The notes under the pieces are model-generated. The model was given only the letters and a program-made list of their open reading frames with translations. It was not told the origin of the DNA and did not search any database. Below, one piece after another: positions 1 through 7,927 of a DNA stretch of 64,000 nt. Position 1 is the stretch's first letter, and each line of letters opens with the position of its first letter. Made by a program: the position numbers and the translations under genes. The stretch covers positions 1 to 64,000 of the forward strand of contig NZ_VWPL01000015.1 in assembly GCF_008630065.1 (NCBI RefSeq), read 5' to 3'. The stretch is from Blastochloris sulfoviridis (GTDB lineage Bacteria; Pseudomonadota; Alphaproteobacteria; Rhizobiales; Xanthobacteraceae).

Positions 1-1567
1 CGTTGAGCGCGAGCAGGTTGGTCTGGCCGGCGATGGTCGAGATCAGCCCGACGATGTCGCCGATCTTCTGCGCCGCCTGCGACAGCCGGCCGACCTTCTG
101 GGCGGTGGCGTCGGCGTCGCGCGCCGCCTCCGCGGCGATCGAGGCGGACTCATTGACCCGCCGGCCGATCTCGGTGACCGAGGCCGCCAGTTCCTCGGCG
201 GCCGAGGCCACGGTCTGGACGTTGGAGGAGGCCTGCTCGGATGCGCTCGCCACCGCCATCGACTGGCGGTTGGTCTGCTCGGCCGCCGCCGACATGGTCT
301 GCGCCGCACCCTGGAGCTGCGAGGAGGCGCTGGACACCGCACCGATGATGCCGCCCACCGCCCGCTCGAAGCCCTCGGCGAGCTGGTGCATCGCCTGCTT
401 CTTCTCGGCTTCGGCGCGCGCCTCGGCAGCCTTCTGCTCGGCCGTCATCTGGTCCATCCGTATCAGATTGTCCTTGAACACATTGGCGGCACGGGCGGTG
501 TCGCCGACCTCGTCGCCGCGGCGGGTGAACGGGATTTCGACACTCTTGTCGCCGCCGGCGAGCTGCTCCAACACCCCGGCGATGCGGCTGATCGGCCGGC
601 CGACGGCCAGGAAGCCGAACACCGTCGAGCCGATCAGCACCAGCACGGTCAGCGCCCCCAGGATCAGGCCGCTGGTGTCGGCGCTGGCAACGGCCGAGTC
701 GACATCCCGATTGAGCGACGCGGCGAATGCGCTCGCCGCATCGAGTGTCTCATCGACCAGCTGCGTGACCTCGACACGCACGGCGCCAGCCTTCTTGACG
801 GCTGCTGCGCGCTGCGCGGCAGCCGCGCTCGCCGCGTCGAACACCTCGCGGTGCTGCTCGGCAAGTTTGGCGAGCGCCGGCAGGATGGCGGCGAGCTGCG
901 GGGACGGATCCTTCGCCTGCAGGTCGCGCAGTTCGCTCAGCGCCGTCTCGACGCCGTTGCGCACCTGATCCTTCAGCCGCTCGTCTTCGGTGGCGTAGAA
1001 CCGCCAGATCGCCGAGCGGGCCTCGGCAACCCGGCCGTCGATGCGCTCCAGCAGGGTCGCAGTGTCGGCACCCAGCCGGCTGGAGACTGCCTGCACCTTG
1101 GCGAGCTCCGCGCCCCAGGCGTCGACGACGCCCATCAGCTTCTTCTGGACCTGCAGCAGGTCGCGCTGCCGGGCGGCTGCCTCGCGCCAAGTCGCGATGT
1201 ATCCGTCCACGTCGGTCTTGGCGCGCACCATGCGCTCGCGATTGGCGGCAACCGATGCGGTGGCCGCGACGTCACCGACCCGCTGCGACAGCGCCGGCGC
1301 GATCTTGTCGAACTCGGCGACCACCTTGTCGATACCCTCGACGCTGGTGGCGACGCTCGCCTGATAGAACAACGAGCGCATGTCGCGCAGGTCGAGCTTG
1401 CTGTCGGTCAGCTTGCCGACAAGGGTCGCCGCCCGCTCCAGCGAATTGGTGGCATTGTCGATCCGATCGAGCGCCACGCGGGAGACGACGACGAGGGTGA
1501 GAACCAGCGCCATGCCAATGGCGGCGCTGATGCCGAGTTTCTGCCCGATCTTGAGATTGAATCGCAT
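1..1567 (-). CDS. Methyl-accepting chemotaxis protein, 3' end beyond window
   Basis: Membrane chemoreceptor that would signal to CheA/CheW. Reading the minus strand from ATG 1567 gives about 522 residues before the window edge. A first membrane helix lies at about residues 10-30, followed by a long helical ligand-facing region. A second membrane helix (LILGALTVLVLIGSTVFGF) lies at about 298-316, then a HAMP linker (GRPISRIAGVLEQLAGGDK). The signalling hairpin ends at the window edge in the conserved tip motif TNLLALN. The rest of the tip and the return helix lie outside. The ligand cannot be told. The long periplasmic part is helical and resembles helical-bundle sensors rather than PAS or Cache types (inference). 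No che genes are in the window, so it looks like an orphan receptor. Confidence 0.93.
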   Translation of the reverse strand, partial: MRFNLKIGQKLGISAAIGMALVLTLVVVSRVALDRIDNATNSLERAATLVGKLTDSKLDLRDMRSLFYQASVATSVEGIDKVVAEFDKIAPALSQRVGDVAATASVAANRERMVRAKTDVDGYIATWREAAARQRDLLQVQKKLMGVVDAWGAELAKVQAVSSRLGADTATLLERIDGRVAEARSAIWRFYATEDERLKDQVRNGVETALSELRDLQAKDPSPQLAAILPALAKLAEQHREVFDAASAAAAQRAAAVKKAGAVRVEVTQLVDETLDAASAFAASLNRDVDSAVASADTSGLILGALTVLVLIGSTVFGFLAVGRPISRIAGVLEQLAGGDKSVEIPFTRRGDEVGDTARAANVFKDNLIRMDQMTAEQKAAEARAEAEKKQAMHQLAEGFERAVGGIIGAVSSASSQLQGAAQTMSAAAEQTNRQSMAVASASEQASSNVQTVASAAEELAASVTEIGRRVNESASIAAEAARDADATAQKVGRLSQAAQKIGDIVGLISTIAGQTNLLALN

Positions 1568-2216
1568 GACCAATCGGCCTTCTCCGGGGGTGCGCTCCGC
1601 CGTTGGAAGAACCGCGGGATGCGGCTTCCGATGCCTCAAGACGAACGCGCCATTTTCACAGCTTGGAATGATATTCGCATTCCGATACGGCATCTAGCTT
1701 GATTCAAAAAAGTTAATTTCTGCTGACCAGCGAATCTACGCGCAATTTCGACTTTAGACTCGACTCCATATCTATTTTACAACAGCGGCAGGAGGTATCT
1801 ATTGATTCACGATCATATAATGTCTTGGATTGGTTGCGCGGAATACGATCAAAATACTTTCGGAGATGAAATTGGGCCTTCCGTGAATGGACCTCACCTG
1901 CGAATAACCAAACCAATTGTAAAATTACGTACGTTTGCTTCAAACGACGCATTTTTTGCGAAATTTAGCTTGTTGCAGAACCAGTATTCCGCCACACGCC
2001 CAACCGGACGATGGCGCCGGCTAAACATGTCCGGCCCCTACGACGACCTTTGAAATTGCCTTCAGACCGCGGCTTTGCGACGCCGCGTCACCCATACGGC
2101 ATCCAAATACCCCCATATTTCATCATGTAAATCGAACCTGGAAACCCGCCCGCGAAACTGGCGTCCGCCTGATTCGCCCGCTATCCTGCGCGACTGTCGG
2201 ACCAGAAGGATCGAGC
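1568..2216. other. Intergenic region, AT-richer than surroundings
   Basis: This stretch separates the divergently transcribed chemoreceptor and the CHCC zinc-finger gene, so both promoters should lie here. Bases 1690-2000 are clearly richer in A and T than the rest of the window. Short open frames exist on both strands (for example 1713-1952 minus and 1802-2053 plus), but they have no recognisable motif and no good ribosome binding site. I see no RNA gene. Confidence 0.5.
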
Positions 2217-2468
2217 ATGGCGCAACACCTCGTCCCCCATTTCCACAACGGCCCGGGCGTTCCGGTCATTGAGGTGGGCGCCCGGGAGTTCATGTGCATC
2301 GGGGCGCCGCCGCCCTTCGACCATCCGCACGTGTTCCTGGACATGGGCGGCGAGCGCGAGATCGTCTGCCCCTATTGCTCGACCCTGTACCGGCTCGACC
2401 CCACGCTCGGACCCGCCGAGGCGCGGCCGGCCGAATGCCGCTGGGAGAACGCGGCGCAAGCCGCCTGA
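2217..2468 (+). CDS. Zinc-finger CHCC domain protein (NDUFS6-like)
   Basis: An 83-residue protein of the zf-CHCC family, the bacterial relatives of mitochondrial complex I accessory subunit NDUFS6. The signature is a Cys in EFMCIG, a His pair in FDHPHVFLDMG and the closing pair VCPYCSTLY, which together make one zinc site. Length and spacing fit the family. It stands alone, about 49 kb from the nuo operon in this window. In mitochondria the homologue helps assemble complex I; a similar role here is inference. The start at ATG 2217 is preceded by a purine-rich stretch (AGAAGGATCGAGC). Confidence 0.85.
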   Translation: MAQHLVPHFHNGPGVPVIEVGAREFMCIGAPPPFDHPHVFLDMGGEREIVCPYCSTLYRLDPTLGPAEARPAECRWENAAQAA

Positions 2469-2781
2469 TCGCGGGAACCGGACCGAACTGCGGACCATCC
2501 ATTGGCCGCGCAAACACGCGGCTGCGCCGTTCCGATCGCCCACGCTCGCGGGCCATCCGGCCGCTCCCAAGCGGCACGAGCTAAGCGCAAACATGACCGT
2601 CGACGGTGGAGGTATGGGCCAATTGCGCAGCAGTTATCGATTGTTTGCGATATCGGCGCCTTATTTCGGACCTTAACCCTTCAGAAACGTTTCCCGTTGA
2701 ACCTGCAGGCCTCGTCCTTCGACAAAACGAGCAAATGCCCCTTCCGTGCGCCGCGTGCGTACTGCCGCGAGAGGTTTCTCC
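2469..2781. other. Intergenic region, no gene seen
   Basis: No convincing coding frame or RNA gene is visible between the zinc-finger gene and the possible 28-residue peptide. The frames that exist on both strands are GC-driven and have no recognisable motif. Confidence 0.4.
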
Positions 2782-2868
2782 ATGCCCGCCCTGTTTCGTC
2801 TGGTGATCGGCACCGGTCTTGCGTTCGAGGCGATCGCCTTGATTGGTGCCTTCCTGGCAGCGGCGTGA
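2782..2868 (+). CDS. Possible 28-residue single-pass membrane peptide
   Basis: A short frame starting with ATG 2782 and ending with TGA 2866-2868. The product begins MPALFRLVIGTG and is then almost entirely hydrophobic with one Glu in the middle, which fits a single membrane helix. A purine stretch (CGAGAGG) lies about 8 bases upstream. A 17-bp perfect hairpin follows 60 bases downstream. It resembles in size and style the 34-residue frame at 26704-26808. The function is unknown, and with 28 codons it could be chance. Confidence 0.35.
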   Translation: MPALFRLVIGTGLAFEAIALIGAFLAAA

Positions 2869-2928
2869 TCGCGCGCCCGAAGGGCCGGAAACGGCACGAC
2901 GCCTTCGCCCAATTTCACGGCTTCCGAT

Positions 2929-2965
2929 GATACCCAATCCGGCCCACAGGGCCGGATTGGGTATC
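2929..2965. other. Perfect 17-bp hairpin
   Basis: Two perfectly complementary 17-base arms (2929-2945 and 2949-2965) flank a 3-base loop. The stem is very stable but has no T-run on either side, so it is not a classical intrinsic terminator. It could end the transcript of the small frame just upstream or be a relic of a palindromic repeat. Confidence 0.6.
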
Positions 2966-3322
2966 CATTGGCTCGCCGGCAATTGGGGCTCGCCGGCATT
3001 TCGGCCCGCCGGCAACGGCCCCGGTCCCGGCTGGCGGTGGCGCGCTCGGACGAAGTGCGATCCTGGCCTGACCGTCATGGCGGCGCAGGCCGGGCTCTAG
3101 GCCGGCGGCGCCGATCGCGGCGCATCCCGGAAATCGAGCATGCCCTGCGCCGATGCGGGCTGGCCCTACCCTCGCTTGCGGCGCTCGGGTCTTGAGCCAG
3201 CCGCCCGACCCGCGCTACGAATTCGCGCGACCTTCAATCTTTGAGGACGTGGACTCTCGCGAACGAAGACGCGCGAGCCCAATGACCGGATGCGCCGACA
3301 TCCCGAACGTCGGCAGTCTAGA
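2966..3322. other. Intergenic region before tRNA-Leu
   Basis: No credible coding frame is seen. The stretch contains short repeated GCCGGCA-type motifs near 2975-3015 and then plain GC-rich sequence up to the tRNA gene. The tRNA promoter presumably lies at the end of it. Confidence 0.4.
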
Positions 3323-3408
3323 GGCCGCTTGCCGGAACCGGTAGACGGAAGGCACTTAAAATGCCTCGGGCTATGCCCGTGTGGGTTCGAGTCCCACAGC
3401 GGCCACCA
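3323..3408 (+). tRNA. tRNA-Leu (anticodon UAA)
   Basis: The gene folds as a class II tRNA. The acceptor arms are GGCCGCT (3323-3329) and AGCGGCC (3398-3404), followed by A and an encoded CCA (3406-3408). The anticodon stem AGGCA/TGCCT closes the loop CTTAAAA, giving anticodon TAA. A long variable arm (CGGGC/GCCCG) and a T arm with GTTCGAGT follow, as expected for tRNA-Leu. Confidence 0.95.
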
Positions 3409-3461
3409 TTGCCGGACCTTCGCGCCGCATGCTGCCCCGAAATCCCACCCGTGAAGGTCTT

Positions 3462-3506
3462 CCGTCTGCAAGTCTGCCGTCTGCACGTCTGCCGTCTGCA
3501 AGCCTC
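3462..3506. repeat. Three 15-bp tandem repeats
   Basis: Three copies in a row of a 15-base unit starting CCGTCTGCA, at 3462, 3477 and 3492, differing at a few positions. It is a short minisatellite about 55 bases downstream of tRNA-Leu. No function is apparent. Confidence 0.75.
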
Positions 3507-3630
3507 CCGACACGTCGGCGATCCGGCGATCGCACCCGATCCCTGCGCCAGCCCCGCCGAGCATCCCGGTTCGGGGCCACACAAGTTCCTTGACCGGAAG
3601 CCGGCGGGATTTCGCTCGCCGAAGTTCCCG

Positions 3631-3780
3631 TTAGAGCATTTTCCGCAAAAGTGGATACCGGTTTTGCGAAAGAAAATGCGACAAACCAAAAACTTAGAGC
3701 GTCCGATCTGATGCAGTCAGATCGGATAACGCTCTAGAGCATTCTCCGCACGTGTGGATACCGGTTTTGCGGAGAATGTT
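3631..3780. repeat. Dispersed palindromic repeat, family A
   Basis: Two inverted-repeat units in tandem. Each begins TAGAGCATT-TCCGCA, continues to GGATACCGGTTTTGCG and folds back to AATG. Between them is a second hairpin (CCGATCTGA...TCAGATCGG) flanked by AGAGCG/CGCTCT. Related copies lie at 30488-30590, 34646-34813, 52551-52600 and 62007-62072. It lies between tRNA-Leu and the convergent RTX gene. This is a noncoding repeat family, not a gene. Confidence 0.85.
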
Positions 3781-3804
3781 CCAGGTGACGGCCACCAACG
3801 AAAA

Positions 3805-3827
3805 CGCCCCGGGGAATCCCCGGGGCG
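3805..3827 (-). terminator. Intrinsic terminator of the RTX gene
   Basis: A 10-bp perfect GC stem (CGCCCCGGGG, loop of 3) followed on the minus strand by TTTTC. It lies 30 bases beyond the stop codon of the RTX-repeat gene, so it should end that transcript. Confidence 0.85.
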
Positions 3828-3856
3828 CTTCAAGAGACCAGACAGTGGAGCCGAGA

Positions 3857-5386
3857 TCAGGGCTCTGACTTGAACTGGATGTCCTCGACGCCGAAGAGTT
3901 GGATCGTCTGGCCGTCCGAGAACGAAATCGTCCCGCTACCAGTCGCAGCATTGTACGTCGAATTCGCCAGATCGACTTCGCTGAACGCATGGGTCGAATA
4001 ATAGGTATCCGTCCCATCGCCGCCAAAGATGACGTCGTCGCCGGCGCTGCCGACGATCGTGTCGTTGCCGTCGCCGCCAGTGACGGTGTCGGCGTCGGCA
4101 CCGGTGACGATCACGTCATTGCCCGCGCCGCCCGAGATCTTGTTCAGGCCGTCACCGGCATAGATGGTGTCGTTGCCGATACCACCGAAGATCGTGTCAT
4201 TGCCAGCGCCGGCCCCGATCAGATCGTCGCCGCCGTCGCTGCCCGTGCTGTAGTCGCCATAGATCAGGTTGTTGCCAGTGCCGGCATCGATGGTGTCGGC
4301 GCCGCCGCCGCCATAGATGGTGTCATTGCCGGAGCCGGCGCCAATGGCGTCGTTGCCCGCGCCGCCGTCGACAGAGTTGCTGCCCTCGCCGGCATTGATC
4401 ACGTCGCCGCTGGCGCCGCCATAGATCGTGTCGTCGCCACCGTAGGAATAGATCGTGTCGCTGCCGCCACCGCCATAGATCGTGTCATTGTCGGAGCCGG
4501 TGGCGATGCCGTCGGCACCGTCGCCGCCATCGACGAAATTGGCGCCTTCGCCGGCATTGATCACATCGGCGCCGGAACCGCCATAGACCGTGTCATTGCC
4601 ACCATTGGAATAGATCGTGTCGGCACCGTCGCCGCCATAGATCGTGTCGGCACCCGAGCCGGTCACGATGCCGTCGCCGCCATCGCCGCCATCGACATAA
4701 TTGTCGCCATCGCCGGCAACGATCGTGTCGGCGCTGCCGCCGCCATAGATCGTGTCATTGCCGGAGCCGGCCGTGATGGAGTCGGCGCTGTCGCCGCCAT
4801 CGACATAGTTGTCGCCGCTGCCGGCAACGATCGTGTCGGCACCCGCCCCGCCATAGAGCGAATCATTGCCGGCGTCGCCCTGCAGGTAATCGCGGCCGTC
4901 GCCACCGAAAAGCTGGTCATCGCCGGCACCGCCAACCAGTTGATCATCGCCGGCGCCGCCGAGAATGGTGTCGTTTTGCGCGCCGCCCATGACGATGTCG
5001 TCGCCGCCATTCGTCTCGATGTAGCCGGCGTCGGCGCCGGACAGAAGGACGGTATCGTCGCCGTCGGCGGTGAAGACGCCGATCGTGCCGTCGGTCGACG
5101 ACTCGACGAAGATCATATTGCCACCGTCACTATTGACGATGATGGCCTCATTGTCCCCCGACGGCATGAACACAGTGTCAATGCCGTCCGGCCCGGGGTT
5201 CACGATATACAATTCTGCCGCAGGATCGATCGGCTCTGAACCATCCGTCGACTGCTGCGTATACGCCAAGCCGTCGCCGGCGAACACGCCTTGATCGTCC
5301 AGATACTTTAGAACGTCTTCGGTAGCCGGGCCAAAGTTTGGCGAAACGATATCGTGGACTTCAGGTCTGGTAAGGGGATACGTCAT
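3857..5386 (-). CDS. RTX-type calcium-binding repeat protein
   Basis: A 509-residue acidic, glycine- and aspartate-rich protein. From about residue 108 to 455 it is built of nonapeptide repeats of the RTX form GGxGxDxUx (for example GGAGDDQLV, GGGGADTID), which bind calcium in a parallel beta roll. The N-terminal ~100 residues are unique, and the last ~50 form a non-repeat cap ending in IQFKSEP. There is no Sec signal peptide. RTX proteins usually leave by type I secretion, but no exporter genes are in the window. ATG 5386 (MTYPLTRP) was chosen because GGGAGCGG stands just upstream; the frame runs open to 5485. No catalytic domain is recognised, so the role (adhesin, matrix or S-layer-like) is unknown. 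Confidence 0.85.
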   Translation of the reverse strand: MTYPLTRPEVHDIVSPNFGPATEDVLKYLDDQGVFAGDGLAYTQQSTDGSEPIDPAAELYIVNPGPDGIDTVFMPSGDNEAIIVNSDGGNMIFVESSTDGTIGVFTADGDDTVLLSGADAGYIETNGGDDIVMGGAQNDTILGGAGDDQLVGGAGDDQLFGGDGRDYLQGDAGNDSLYGGAGADTIVAGSGDNYVDGGDSADSITAGSGNDTIYGGGSADTIVAGDGDNYVDGGDGGDGIVTGSGADTIYGGDGADTIYSNGGNDTVYGGSGADVINAGEGANFVDGGDGADGIATGSDNDTIYGGGGSDTIYSYGGDDTIYGGASGDVINAGEGSNSVDGGAGNDAIGAGSGNDTIYGGGGADTIDAGTGNNLIYGDYSTGSDGGDDLIGAGAGNDTIFGGIGNDTIYAGDGLNKISGGAGNDVIVTGADADTVTGGDGNDTIVGSAGDDVIFGGDGTDTYYSTHAFSEVDLANSTYNAATGSGTISFSDGQTIQLFGVEDIQFKSEP

Positions 5387-5866
5387 TGCACCGCTCCCTG
5401 CGAGGCATAGCCAATGGTCAAAAACTCTTGCTTCCGCCCCGGCACACCGCGACGGACCCGCCCAATGAGGCAATGGGGAAACCAAACCTTTGCCTTATGA
5501 GACCTTGATTACGCGATTGCACAAGGGCTGTCAATTCGCGGGCCGAGAGGCGTCCCCGGAATTTCTATACTCGAATCGGACGGCGGAGGACAATCGACTT
5601 GAGTGGAATTGGTCACATTTAAAGATAAGATAGCGCATGGAATCCAAGCTATCCTGGCCATTCCCAAACGAAGACATTAGCCGGCGATCATTGATCGATA
5701 TAAGGTTTTCGGAGAGATCAAAAACAATCAAAGAAAAAACGTCATATTAACGACAAACCGATTTGCCCCGCAAAGGGCCGGCAGAGGCGGTGGAGCAATC
5801 GATGGGTGTGCAACCGGGCTCGCGCGGGCGGATCAGCCGGCCTGCAATGGCCCTGGCTTTGCCTCG
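5387..5866. other. Intergenic region upstream of RTX gene
   Basis: This region holds the promoter side of the RTX gene and the 3' end of the lpxB transcript. Bases 5570-5760 are AT-rich compared with the neighbours. A 66-residue minus frame (5531-5731) has no ribosome binding site or recognisable motif, and I do not call it. No RNA gene is seen. Confidence 0.4.
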
Positions 5867-7054
5867 TCAGCAGGGCGCGCGCCGCCCCGTCCTGGCCTCG
5901 AAGGCCGCAACCACCAGTTCTGCCGCATGACTGGAGGGCGCCGCGCCGTCGACATTCATCATCTGATCAAGCCGGGCGAAGGCCGCCGTCTGGCGGGCAC
6001 GTTCCGGCCCCTCGCGCACGATGGCGCCGACCGCAGCGGCCAGCTTCTCCGCCGTGCAGTCGGTCTGCAGGTATTCGGGCACGATCATCTCGCCGAGCAC
6101 GAGATTGGCGAGGATGAACATGTGCAGGCGAATCAGCCGCCGGGCCGCGAACGCCTCGATCGACGAGCCGCGATAGGCCGCGATCATCGGCACGCCGGCC
6201 AGCGCCAGTTCCAGCGTCACCGTGCCGGACGCCGCGATCGCCGCGCGGGCGTTGCGAAACGCTTCCAGCTTGCCGGCCTCGCTGGCAATGAGTCGCGGCT
6301 TGACCGGCCAGTCCCGCACCCCCGCCTCGACCTGGGCTTCGAGGTGCGGCAGCGTCGGCAGCACCGGCTCGAACGCCCCGATTCGCCGCCGCAGGAGATC
6401 CAGCGTCTCGCCGAACACCGGCAGGAGGTGGTGCAGCTCGGCCCGCCGGCTGCCGGGCAGCACCACGATCAGCGGCGGCTCGGCGGCCCGGCGGGCCGCT
6501 TCGGCGGGGCCGGGACGCAGCTCGTCGAGCCGCTCGATCAGAGGATGGCCGACATAGGTGCAAGGTGGGCCGTGCAGATCGCGGTGCGCGGCGGGCTCGA
6601 ACGGCAGCAGCGCCAGGATGTGGTCGCACCATTTGGCCATGGCCCGCGCCCGCCCCGGCCGCCACGCCCACACCGTCGGCGACACATAGACCACGATCGG
6701 CAGCTTCGGCAGGCGGCGGCGCACCCGCCGCGCCACCCGGTGGCAGAAGTCCGGACTGTCGATCAGCACCAGCACGTCGGGCGGGTTGTCGATGATCGCC
6801 CGCGCCGTCTCCTCGATTCGCCGCAGCGCCCGCCGAACCTGGCGGGCCACCGCGATGAAGCCCACCAGCGCGATGTCGGACATCGGGAACAGGCTCGCAA
6901 GCCCCTGCCCGACCATCGCCGGCCCGCCGACGCCGCGAAAGGCGATCCGGCCGCCGGTCCTCGCCCGCAGCGCCGCCATCAGCTTGTCGCCGAGCTGGTC
7001 GCCGGACGCCTCGCCGGCAACGATGAACACGTCCAGAGGCGCATCCGTGGTCAT
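5867..7054 (-). CDS. lpxB: Lipid-A-disaccharide synthase LpxB
   Basis: Peripheral inner-membrane glycosyltransferase joining UDP-2,3-diacylglucosamine and lipid X to make the lipid A disaccharide. The product is 395 residues, normal for the family. Visible signatures are the N-terminal FIVAGEASGDQLGD, RGVGGPAM, the YVSPTVWAWRPGR segment and CTYVGHPLIERL. It is the last gene of the lpx cluster, and its ATG overlaps the lpxI stop by four bases (ATGA), so the two are translationally coupled. The gene is intact. Confidence 0.97.
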   Translation of the reverse strand: MTTDAPLDVFIVAGEASGDQLGDKLMAALRARTGGRIAFRGVGGPAMVGQGLASLFPMSDIALVGFIAVARQVRRALRRIEETARAIIDNPPDVLVLIDSPDFCHRVARRVRRRLPKLPIVVYVSPTVWAWRPGRARAMAKWCDHILALLPFEPAAHRDLHGPPCTYVGHPLIERLDELRPGPAEAARRAAEPPLIVVLPGSRRAELHHLLPVFGETLDLLRRRIGAFEPVLPTLPHLEAQVEAGVRDWPVKPRLIASEAGKLEAFRNARAAIAASGTVTLELALAGVPMIAAYRGSSIEAFAARRLIRLHMFILANLVLGEMIVPEYLQTDCTAEKLAAAVGAIVREGPERARQTAAFARLDQMMNVDGAAPSSHAAELVVAAFEARTGRRAPC

Positions 7055-7923
7055 GAGGATGGCCCGCGCAGCGGAATGCCGGCGACGAACAGGCCGGCGC
7101 GGTCGGCCGCCGCCACGGTCTCGGCGGCATCGGCCACCAGCGTCTCGCCGGCGGCGACCGCGATGCCGCGCAGTTCGGCCCGCAGCGCCCCGGCGACCGT
7201 GGAGGCGCCGATCGCCGGCAGGTCGACGCGGCGGTCCTGGTCGGGCTTCGGCGTCTTCACCAGCACGCCGGCGCGGCCGGACAGGCGCAGCCGCCCCATG
7301 GCGCGGAGCTCGGCCACGCGCGCCAGCATCAGGTCGGTGCCCTCCGCCGCCTCGATCGCGACGATGCGATGATTGGCCACCACCACCGCCTGGCCGATAT
7401 CGAACCGGCCGGCGGTGGCGAGGTAGTCGATGCCGATGGCGATGTCGGCGGCGTCCGCCGGGCTCGGTGCGCAGCGGCCGAGCGGCCCCTCCCCGGCCAG
7501 AAGCTCGGGCGCGATCTCGTGGGCGCCGCGCACCGTGAAGCCTTCGGCCTCGAACAGCCGCACCAGCCAGGTCAGGAGCTTGTCGTCGCCGCCGAGCAAA
7601 GCGCGGGCGTAGCGGGTGATCAGCCGCAACGCCTTGAAGTCGAGCCGGATGTCGCGGATGCGCGGGCGCGTCGCCGAGCCGACGATGACGATCTCGCGGC
7701 AGCCGGCACCGCGGAACGCGGAAAACACCCGCCCCGGCATACCGATCGGCACCACGATGTGGGAAAAACGCGCAACCTCGGGCACGGCGAGGCCGCGCAG
7801 CGCCACGACGAACACCGGACGGCCGGCGCGCGCCGCTGCCTCCGCCACCATGATCGGCACCCGGCCACCCGCCGCAACGATGCCCAGCGGCTGCGCGCTT
7901 ATGCCCTCGGCGGCCACCGTCAC
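7051..7923 (-). CDS. lpxI: UDP-2,3-diacylglucosamine hydrolase LpxI
   Basis: Hydrolyses UDP-2,3-diacylglucosamine to lipid X, the step done by LpxH in gammaproteobacteria. Alphaproteobacteria normally use LpxI at this position. The protein is 290 residues, with N-terminal QPLGIVAAGGRVP, then GDDKLLTWLVRLFE and the C-terminal VKTPKPDQDRRVDLPAIG typical of the family. The frame is open to 8160, but a GTG start at 7923, four bases after the lpxA stop and about ten bases after a GAGG, gives the family's normal length. It overlaps lpxB by ATGA. Confidence 0.93.
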   Translation of the reverse strand: MTVAAEGISAQPLGIVAAGGRVPIMVAEAAARAGRPVFVVALRGLAVPEVARFSHIVVPIGMPGRVFSAFRGAGCREIVIVGSATRPRIRDIRLDFKALRLITRYARALLGGDDKLLTWLVRLFEAEGFTVRGAHEIAPELLAGEGPLGRCAPSPADAADIAIGIDYLATAGRFDIGQAVVVANHRIVAIEAAEGTDLMLARVAELRAMGRLRLSGRAGVLVKTPKPDQDRRVDLPAIGASTVAGALRAELRGIAVAAGETLVADAAETVAAADRAGLFVAGIPLRGPSS

Positions 7924-7927
7924 GGCG

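Noticed and set aside
386-1702. Long plus-strand open frame of 438 codons
   Set aside because: It is the antisense shadow of the chemoreceptor gene. The minus strand gives a recognisable HAMP and signalling domain, and the plus translation has only Arg/Ala/His-rich composition.
3371-3711. Several overlapping frames around tRNA-Leu
   Set aside because: They read through the tRNA gene, the 15-bp repeats and a family A repeat.
5531-5731. 66-residue minus-strand frame upstream of the RTX gene
   Set aside because: The region is AT-rich, with no ribosome site and no motif.
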